NCBI RefSeq assembly: GCF_049059935.1
Contig: NZ_JBMGQR010000082.1
Location: 1 to 17,730 of the forward strand
DNA length: 17,730 nucleotides
From: JAURVT01 sp049059935
GTDB taxonomy: Bacteria; Actinomycetota; Actinomycetes; Propionibacteriales; Nocardioidaceae
Reading direction: 5' to 3'
How positions within the stretch are numbered: position 1 is the first letter of the stretch; the number at the start of each line of letters is the position of its first letter. Shown piece by piece: positions 12,735 through 17,730 of this stretch. The position numbers and the translations under genes are program-made. The notes beneath the pieces are model-generated. The model saw only the letters and a list, made by a program, of their open reading frames with translations. It did not search any database and was not told the origin of the DNA.

Positions 12735-14054
12735 GTGAGAAGCAGCAGGCGGACCAAGGCCAGTGACGTCGTCGAGCTCGTCGAGGAGGTGCTCGGCATC
12801 AGGCTCCCGGTACGCGTGCGCGTGTGGGACGGCAGCGAGGCCGGTGCCCCCGCGGGCCCCGGCGTCCCCGTCGTGCTCGTCCGGTCCAGGCGCGCGCTGC
12901 GGCACGTCGTCTGGCAGCCCGGCGAGCTGGGGGTGGCGCGCGCGTACGTGCGCGGCGACCTCGACGTCGAGGGAGACCTCGCCGACGCGCTGCGGCTGAT
13001 GTGGAGGACGGTGCGCGAGGCGCGCGAGCGCGATCCCGAGGCGGGACGCGTCCGGCTCGGCCCGCGACGGATCGCACGCGGAGCGCGCGTGGCGCTACGC
13101 ATGGGGGCACTCGGACCGAAGCCCGCACGCCCCACGTCGGAGTCCAGGCTCTCGGGCGTCAAGCACACCCGTGAGCGGGACCGCGCGGCCATCTCCCACC
13201 ACTACGACCTCTCGAACGACTTCTACGCGCTGATCCTAGACCCGGCAATGGCGTATTCGAGCGCATTCTGGACACGTCAGCCCGCCGCCGACTACGGGCT
13301 GGTCGAGGCCCAGCAGGACAAGCTCGACCTGGTCTGCCGCAAGCTCGACCTCAAGCCGGGCGGACGGATGCTCGACATCGGCTGCGGCTGGGGCTCGCTG
13401 TCGCTTCACGCCGCCGAGCACTACGGCGTCCACGTCACCGGCGTGACGCTCTCGGCCGAGCAGCGCGACTTCGTCATCGCGCGTGCGGCCGAGCGCGGCC
13501 TGTCCGACAAGGTCGACGTCAGCCTCAAGCACTTCCGCGACCTCGAGGCGAGCGGCGTCGACGCCGTCGCGTCGCTCGAGATGGGCGAGCACGTCGGCGA
13601 CGCCGAGTACGTCGACTTCTGCTCCTCGATCGAGCGCTACCTGCGCCCGGGCGGCCGCGTGCTGATTCAGCAGATGTCGCGCGGCCACGACGCCCCCGGC
13701 GGCGGGCCGTTCATCGAGACCTACATCGCGCCCGACATGCACATGAAGCCGATCGCCAAGACCATCGGCCTGATCGCGGCCCCGGGCCTGGAGATCCGCG
13801 ACGTCCAGGCGATGCGCGAGCACTACCCGCTGACCGTCGAGGCCTGGGCGCAGGCGCTCGAGGACCACTGGGAGGAGGCCTGCCGCATGGTCGGCGAGGA
13901 GACCGCCCGCGTGTGGCGCCTCTACCTGGCCGGTGGGTCGCTGGCGTTCGAGGAGAACCGCATGGGCGTCGACCAGATCCTGGCCGTCAAGCCCACCACG
14001 GCCGGGCGCAGCGAGATGCCGTCGAGCCCGCTGGCCTGGCTCGACGAGCAGTAG
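12735..14054 (+). CDS. Cyclopropane-fatty-acid-synthase-like methyltransferase (BfaB/TmsB/UfaA1 type)
   Basis: The predicted protein has 439 residues. An N-terminal domain (about 1-150) precedes the SAM-dependent fold, as in full-length CFAS. RAAISHHYDLSNDFYALILDPAMAYSSAFW is the family entry motif; the usual CFAS Cys in YSC is Ser176 here. The SAM site is LDIGCGWG at 213-220. EMGEHVG with Glu285 follows, then LIQQMSRG, where E. coli CFAS has LLHTI, so Gln replaces the His. PGGGPFIETYIAPDMHMKPI and REHYPLTVEAW are shared with actinobacterial enzymes that methylate oleoyl chains at C10. The product may be a 10-methylene or cyclopropane fatty acid; the sequence does not decide. The GTG has no ribosome-binding site. 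A DUF1295 gene follows after nine bases, so the two should form one operon. A short run of rare codons covers the YSSAFW motif. Confidence 0.9.
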   Translation: MRSSRRTKASDVVELVEEVLGIRLPVRVRVWDGSEAGAPAGPGVPVVLVRSRRALRHVVWQPGELGVARAYVRGDLDVEGDLADALRLMWRTVREARERDPEAGRVRLGPRRIARGARVALRMGALGPKPARPTSESRLSGVKHTRERDRAAISHHYDLSNDFYALILDPAMAYSSAFWTRQPAADYGLVEAQQDKLDLVCRKLDLKPGGRMLDIGCGWGSLSLHAAEHYGVHVTGVTLSAEQRDFVIARAAERGLSDKVDVSLKHFRDLEASGVDAVASLEMGEHVGDAEYVDFCSSIERYLRPGGRVLIQQMSRGHDAPGGGPFIETYIAPDMHMKPIAKTIGLIAAPGLEIRDVQAMREHYPLTVEAWAQALEDHWEEACRMVGEETARVWRLYLAGGSLAFEENRMGVDQILAVKPTTAGRSEMPSSPLAWLDEQ

Positions 14055-14063
14055 GACGCCGAC

Positions 14064-14870
14064 GTGGGCAACGACCTCGGGCAGTCCGGCGTCACCCTGG
14101 CCGCGGGGCTGGTCGCGATCGTCGTCCTGATGGGCGTCACGATGCTGTGGGCGGTGCGCCGCCGCCACCTCAGCGTCGTCGACACCCTGTGGGGCCTCGG
14201 CTTCGTGGTGGTCGCGGTCGTCGCGGCCGTCGCGGTGCCCGGCGTGGACGGCGACCCCCTCGCGCGCTGGCTGCTGCTCGTGCTGCCCGGGGTGTGGGGC
14301 CTGCGCCTCGCCTGGCACCTGCACCGCCGCAACTCCGGCAAGCCCGAGGACCCGCGCTACGTCGACCTCGTCGAGCGCTCGGGCGGCGAGGGCGACCTCG
14401 TGCGCATCGCGGCGGCCAAGGTGTTCGGCCCGCAGGCGCTGGTGATGTTCCTCGTCGCGACCCCGCTGATGGTCGGCGTCAACAACGACCACCTGCCCGT
14501 GTGGCTCGCCGTCCTCGGCGCGCTCGTGTGGCTCGTCGGGTTCGTCTTCGAGTCCGTCGGCGACGCCCAGCTGGCCGCGTTCAAGGCCGACCCGCAGAAC
14601 CAGGGCCAGGTCATGGACCGCGGCCTGTGGCGCTACACCCGGCACCCGAACTACTTCGGCGACGCCTGCGTCTGGTGGGGCATCTGGCTCGTCGCGGCCT
14701 CGTCCTGGGCCGGCCTGGTCACCGTGGTCGGCCCGCTCGCCATGACGTACTTCCTGGCGGGCAAGACCGGCAAGCCCCTCACCGAGGCGTCGATGTCACG
14801 CTCCAAGCCCGGCTACGCCGACTACGTCCGCCGCACCTCGGGCTTCCTCCCCCTCCCGCCCCGCGGCTGA
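14064..14870 (+). CDS. DUF1295 membrane protein (steroid 5-alpha-reductase-like family)
   Basis: The predicted protein has 268 residues and starts at a GTG nine bases after the methyltransferase stop, with AGGA at 14053-14056 near the stop as a possible ribosome-binding site. About six or seven hydrophobic segments are visible. Family signatures include VDTLWGLGFVVVAVVA, GLRLAWHLHRRNSGKPEDPRY, FVFESVGDAQLAAFKADPQNQGQVMDRGLWRYTRHPNYFG (RHPNYFG at 193-199), and a GYADYVRRTSGFLPLPP end. The family includes NADPH-dependent steroid/enoyl reductases and isoprenylcysteine methyltransferase relatives, and the DUF1295 branch has no settled reaction. In mycobacteria a DUF1295 gene follows ufaA1, as here. 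Its partnership with the lipid methyltransferase suggests it acts on the same lipid. Confidence 0.88.
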   Translation: MGNDLGQSGVTLAAGLVAIVVLMGVTMLWAVRRRHLSVVDTLWGLGFVVVAVVAAVAVPGVDGDPLARWLLLVLPGVWGLRLAWHLHRRNSGKPEDPRYVDLVERSGGEGDLVRIAAAKVFGPQALVMFLVATPLMVGVNNDHLPVWLAVLGALVWLVGFVFESVGDAQLAAFKADPQNQGQVMDRGLWRYTRHPNYFGDACVWWGIWLVAASSWAGLVTVVGPLAMTYFLAGKTGKPLTEASMSRSKPGYADYVRRTSGFLPLPPRG

Positions 14871-14886
14871 CCCTCGGCACGCCCCA

Positions 14887-14972
14887 CCGCCGAGTGGCGC
14901 AAGTTCGGGGTCGACACGCGCGATCCGGCCCGGATCTGCGCCACTCGGGCCTGGTTTTGCGCCACTCGGCGG
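14887..14972. repeat. Three-armed inverted/direct repeat (REP-like) in a convergent gap
   Basis: A perfect 16-base inverted repeat pairs CCGCCGAGTGGCGCAA (14887-14902) with TTGCGCCACTCGGCGG (14957-14972). A third arm, TGCGCCACTCGG (14937-14948), is a direct repeat of the right arm. Just before it, GATCCG-gcc-CGGATC (14922-14936) is a further small hairpin. The left arm could thus pair with either right-hand copy. It lies between two convergent genes, so it may act as a two-way terminator. The right-hand arm is preceded by GGTTTTG, a short T-run. It is not found elsewhere in the window by eye. Confidence 0.75.
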
Positions 14973-15018
14973 GAGAGGGAGGGGCTGGGCCGAGCGGCTG
15001 GCGTCGAGGCGAGCGGCG

Positions 15019-15711
15019 CTACGGGGTGGTCACGAAGATGTGCGCGGCCAGGTCGTGGTCGATCTCGGCGGTCTCGCCACCGCGGGCGACGGCGATGGTG
15101 TCGAGGTTGCCCGAGGCGAGGACGTCGTTGCCGGGCAGGACGCCGACGCGGCGGAGCACCGACATCGCCGAGGTGTCCTTCTGCAGCTCCTCGCCGATGC
15201 GGCGGACCATCAGGCGGACGGGCTCGCCGCGTCCCTCGATGGCCTGGGTGAGGTGGGTGACGCCGGCCAGGAAGCCCTCGGGCTCGGCGGCCTCGCCCAG
15301 CTCGTCCAGGCCGGGGATCGGGGTGCCGTAGGGCGACTCGGTGGGGTGCGAGAGCAGCTCGACCAGGCGCAGCTCGACCTGCTCGGAGATGACGTGCTCC
15401 CAGCGGCAGGCCTCCTCGTGCACGAACTCGATGTCGAGCCCGATCACATCGGTGAGCAGGCGCTCGGCGAGGCGGTGCTTGCGCATGACGCGGGTCGCGA
15501 GCGAGCGTCCGCGGTCGGACAGCTCGAGGTGACGGTCGCCCTCGACGCTCAGCAGGCCGTCGCGCTCCATGCGGGCGACGGTCTGGCTGACGGTGGGTCC
15601 GCTCTGGTGCAGACGCTCGGCGATCCGGGCCCGGAGGGGGACGATCCCCTCCTCCTCCAGCTCGAAGATCGTGCGGAGGTACATCTCGGTGGTGTCGATC
15701 AGGTCGCTCAC
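15019..15711 (-). CDS. ideR: IdeR/DtxR iron-dependent transcription regulator
   Basis: The predicted protein has 230 residues. The GTG at 15711 gives the expected start, VSDLIDTTEMYLRTIFELEEEG, so numbering matches DtxR. The DNA-binding helix-turn-helix is at about 27-50 (ARIAERLHQSGPTVSQTVARME). Metal ligands of both sites are present: Met10, Cys102, Glu105, His106; and His79, Glu83, His98. EELQ near 174-177 supplies the C-terminal Glu and Gln. The C-terminal SH3-like domain (about 150-228) is complete. It should bind DNA when loaded with ferrous iron and repress uptake genes. I see no obvious IdeR box in the window. GAGAAT on the minus strand lies six bases before the GTG, with no ribosome-binding site, so a leaderless mRNA is likely. 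It is divergent from the photolyase gene, 56 bases between starts. Confidence 0.94.
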   Translation of the reverse strand: MSDLIDTTEMYLRTIFELEEEGIVPLRARIAERLHQSGPTVSQTVARMERDGLLSVEGDRHLELSDRGRSLATRVMRKHRLAERLLTDVIGLDIEFVHEEACRWEHVISEQVELRLVELLSHPTESPYGTPIPGLDELGEAAEPEGFLAGVTHLTQAIEGRGEPVRLMVRRIGEELQKDTSAMSVLRRVGVLPGNDVLASGNLDTIAVARGGETAEIDHDLAAHIFVTTP

Positions 15712-15723
15712 GACACCATTCTC
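15712..15723 (-). promoter_or_regulatory. Candidate leaderless -10 (GAGAAT) of ideR
   Basis: On the minus strand GAGAAT (15718-15723) is followed by six bases and then the GTG at 15711. TTGGTC (minus strand, 15743-15748) is a possible -35 at a 19-base spacer. No Shine-Dalgarno sequence is visible. Confidence 0.4.
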
Positions 15724-15755
15724 CCCCACGGCGGGCACCGGAGACCAACTGAGGC

Positions 15756-15767
15756 CACGATGGTGCG
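15756..15767 (+). promoter_or_regulatory. Candidate leaderless -10 (CACGAT) of the photolyase gene
   Basis: CACGAT (15756-15761) is followed by exactly six bases and then the ATG at 15768. No ribosome-binding site or clear -35 box is seen. Confidence 0.35.
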
Positions 15768-17117
15768 ATGGCGACCTCGGTGATGTGGTTCCGGCGCGAC
15801 CTGCGCCTCTCCGACAACCCGGCGCTCGGCGCCGCGAAGGACGCGGGCGACGAAGGGGTGGTGCCCCTGTTCGTCCTCGACGACCGGCTGTGGGAGCCCG
15901 CGGGCCCGTCGCGTCGGGCGTACCTGGCGGCGAGCCTGTCCGACCTGTCCGAGCGCGTCGGCGGCATGCACGTGGTGCACGGCGACCCGGTGCAGGAGGT
16001 GGTGCGCGTCGCGCGCCAGGCGGGCGCGTCGACGGTCCACGTCGCCGCCGACTACGCCCCGTACGGCTCCGAGCGCGACCAGGCCGTCGAGAAGGCGCTG
16101 GCCGAGCACGACGTCGAGCTCGTGCGCACCGGCTCGCCCTACGCGGTGGCGCCCGGACGCGTGCTCAAGGGCGACGGCACGCCGTTCAAGGTCTACACGC
16201 CGTTCAACCGGGCCTGGAAGGAGCACGGCTGGCGCGCACCGGCCGCCGACGTCCGCGACGTGCCGTGGCTGCGACCGGAGGGGCGCACCCACCAGATCCC
16301 GGACGTGACGCTGCCCGACGGCCTCGAGCTGCGCACCGCGGGCGAGGCCGCCGCCCGCAAGCAGTGGCGCGACTGGATCGACCCGGGCCTGGCCGAGTAC
16401 GACGACACGCGCAACGACCCCGGCGCCGACCGCACGTCGCGCATGTCGGTGCACCTGAAGTGGGGCGAGATCCACCCCCGCACGATGCTCGCCGACATCG
16501 CCGAGCACCACTCCGAGGGCGCCGACGCGTACCAGCGCGAGATCTGCTTCCGCGAGTTCTACGCCGACGTCCTGCACCACAACCCCCACACGGCCCGCGA
16601 GTACTACAACCCCCAGTTCGCCGGCATGACGTACGACAAGCCCGGGGACGACCTCGAGGCGTGGAAGCAGGGACGCACCGGCTTCCCGGTCGTCGACGCC
16701 GGTCTGCGCCAGCTGCGGGCCGAGGGCTGGATGCACAACCGGGTGCGGATGATCGTCGCCAGCTTCCTGGTCAAGGACCTGCACCTGGAGTGGCAGCTCG
16801 GTGCGCGCCACTTCCTGCACTGGCTCGTCGACGGCGACCTCGCGTCCAACCAGCACGGCTGGCAGTGGATGGCCGGCTGCGGCACCGACGCCGCCCCGTA
16901 CTTCCGGATCTTCAACCCGACCACCCAGGGCAAGAAGTTCGACCCCGACGGCGCGTACGTCCGCCGCTACGTGCCCGAGCTGGCCGACGTCGACGCCAAG
17001 AAGATCCACGAGCCGTGGACGCTCGACGACGGCCCGCCGAACGGGTACCCGCCCCCGCTGGTCGACCACAAGGAGGAGCGCGTCGAGTCGCTGGAGCGTT
17101 ACCAGGCCATCAAGTGA
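15768..17117 (+). CDS. phrB: Class I deoxyribodipyrimidine photolyase
   Basis: The predicted protein has 449 residues, near the usual length. The N-terminal domain starts with VMWFRRDLRLSDNPAL and holds PLFVLDD and YAPYGSERDQAV, the antenna-binding alpha/beta part. The FAD domain contains KWGEIHPRTML, REICFREFYADVL, GFPVVDAGLRQLRAEGWMHNRVRMIVASFLVKDL (Trp321), and NQHGWQWMAGCGTDAAPYFRIFNPTTQGKKFDPDG (361-395), with Trp365/Trp367 in the electron-transfer region. This is the class I CPD photolyase signature. It uses blue light to split cyclobutane pyrimidine dimers. The antenna cofactor is not determined. The start at 15768 follows CACGAT by six bases and has no ribosome-binding site. It diverges from ideR. 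A hotdog-like gene starts 31 bases after its stop and seems to have its own promoter. Confidence 0.94.
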   Translation: MATSVMWFRRDLRLSDNPALGAAKDAGDEGVVPLFVLDDRLWEPAGPSRRAYLAASLSDLSERVGGMHVVHGDPVQEVVRVARQAGASTVHVAADYAPYGSERDQAVEKALAEHDVELVRTGSPYAVAPGRVLKGDGTPFKVYTPFNRAWKEHGWRAPAADVRDVPWLRPEGRTHQIPDVTLPDGLELRTAGEAAARKQWRDWIDPGLAEYDDTRNDPGADRTSRMSVHLKWGEIHPRTMLADIAEHHSEGADAYQREICFREFYADVLHHNPHTAREYYNPQFAGMTYDKPGDDLEAWKQGRTGFPVVDAGLRQLRAEGWMHNRVRMIVASFLVKDLHLEWQLGARHFLHWLVDGDLASNQHGWQWMAGCGTDAAPYFRIFNPTTQGKKFDPDGAYVRRYVPELADVDAKKIHEPWTLDDGPPNGYPPPLVDHKEERVESLERYQAIK

Positions 17118-17148
17118 CGCACGCCGTCGCAGGTGCGACGATCGCCCG
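17114..17148 (+). promoter_or_regulatory. Leaderless promoter of the last gene
   Basis: GTGACG (17114-17119) and GACGAT (17137-17142) are separated by 17 bases, and six bases later comes the ATG at 17149. The -35 overlaps the photolyase stop codon. A small hairpin (GTCGC 17126-17130, GCGAC 17135-17139) overlaps the -10. Confidence 0.5.
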
Positions 17149-17730
17149 ATGATCCAGCCCGAGCTGACGATGGTGCCCGCCCGCTTCAACGGTCCGAACC
17201 GCTCGGGCAACGGCGGGTGGGTGTCGGGCCACGTCGCCGCGCGGCTCACGTCGCGGACGGGTGCCGACACCGTCACCGTCACCCTGCGGCAGCCGCCGCC
17301 CCTGGAGACCGCGCTCACCTGGCAGGACGGACGCGACGCCGTGACGCTGCTGCACGAGGGGGCCGTCGTCGGCGAGGCCGCACCCGGGGCGTTCGACGAC
17401 GACGCGCCCGCCGCGGTCACGCACGCCGTCGCCGAGCAGGCCCGCGCCGACTTCGAGGGCTACCACGACCACCCGTTCCCGCGGTGCTTCACGTGCGGCT
17501 CGGACCGGCACGACGGCGACGGGCTGCGCCTGTTCTCCGGCCCGGTCGGCGACGGCCGGATGGCGGCCACCTGGACGCCCCACGCCGCGTTCTGCGACGA
17601 CGACGGCACGCTGACCCCCGAGTCCTTCTGGGCGGCGCTGGACTGCCCCGGCGGCTGGGCCGCCGGCATCAAGGCGAGCCCGATGGTGCTCGGACGGATG
17701 ACCGCCCGCCTCGACGAGGCGCCACGGGCC
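17149..17730 (+). CDS. Hotdog/thioesterase-like protein, C-terminus cut by the window edge
   Basis: An open frame of 194 codons runs from ATG 17149 to the window edge. It starts MIQPELTMVPARFNGPNRSGNGGWVSGHVAARL, then has two matched segments (VTVTLRQPPPLETALTWQ and ALLHEG-like VTLLHEGAVVGEA). A central segment FPRCFTCGSDRHDGDGLRLFSGPV follows, then ESFWAALDCPGGWAA. This pattern, including the CxxC-containing turn, recalls an uncharacterised actinobacterial hotdog-fold family often annotated as thioesterase-like. I see no proven catalytic residue, so the activity is uncertain. The start lacks a ribosome-binding site and follows a GACGAT hexamer by six bases. It may share no operon with the photolyase despite the 31-base gap. 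Confidence 0.6.
   Translation, partial: MIQPELTMVPARFNGPNRSGNGGWVSGHVAARLTSRTGADTVTVTLRQPPPLETALTWQDGRDAVTLLHEGAVVGEAAPGAFDDDAPAAVTHAVAEQARADFEGYHDHPFPRCFTCGSDRHDGDGLRLFSGPVGDGRMAATWTPHAAFCDDDGTLTPESFWAALDCPGGWAAGIKASPMVLGRMTARLDEAPRA

Noticed and set aside
13236..14645. A 469-codon open frame on the minus strand opposite the methyltransferase and DUF1295 genes.
   Set aside because: It is a codon-bias shadow with no recognisable domain and no ribosome-binding site.
1..17730. Searched for CRISPR arrays, tRNA or rRNA genes, insertion sequences, prophage and attachment sites.
   Set aside because: No regular spaced repeats, cloverleaf-like segments, transposase or integrase motifs were seen.

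Overview
The window is very GC-rich (about 70% by eye) with strongly G/C-ending codons, many GTG starts and several short or absent leaders. The gene families point to an actinobacterium: a DtxR/IdeR-type iron regulator, an LpqI-like GH3 lipoprotein, a Ddn-family (F420-type) reductase, a PGPGW membrane protein, a Cfp30B-like two-domain VOC protein and an actinobacterial HhH-GPD protein. I would guess the Nocardioides/Aeromicrobium neighbourhood, but the sequence does not prove the genus. The window looks like chromosomal core or near-core DNA. I see no phage, transposase, integrase, tRNA, rRNA or CRISPR.

Layout, left to right. A NYN-domain protein is cut by the left edge (minus strand). It diverges from a secreted lipoprotein of unknown function across a 286-base gap with two dyads. 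A two-domain VOC protein follows and converges on a zinc alcohol/aldehyde reductase over a very strong shared hairpin. An HhH-GPD repair-type protein diverges from the reductase. Next come a large secreted M14 metallocarboxypeptidase with a strong terminator, then an LpqI-like GH3 lipoprotein overlapping (GTGA) a small DksA/TraR zinc-finger protein, then a Ddn-family protein that appears to have its own leaderless promoter. On the minus strand follow a PGPGW membrane protein with an SDR oxidoreductase, an OsmC-family peroxidase and a membrane-bound GAF-GGDEF-EAL protein. Divergent from the last is a two-gene unit: a cyclopropane-fatty-acid-synthase-like methyltransferase and a DUF1295 membrane reductase-like protein. 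After a repeat-rich convergent gap come IdeR (minus), a divergent class I photolyase (plus) and a hotdog-like protein cut by the right edge.

Themes. Several genes concern the envelope (lipoprotein, carboxypeptidase, GH3 muropeptide recycling, lipid methylation) and stress or redox (OsmC, IdeR, photolyase, HhH-GPD, F420/NADPH reductases). They are mostly single genes or two-gene units, not one pathway. The points most worth a second look are the CFAS-DUF1295 pair, which lacks the FAD oxidoreductase that makes 10-methyl fatty acids in related bacteria; a three-armed inverted/direct repeat at 14887-14972; a recurring leaderless-start layout with a -10-like hexamer six bases before the start codon; and dyads in front of the lipoprotein and OsmC genes. 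I found no clear new multi-gene defence or biosynthetic system.
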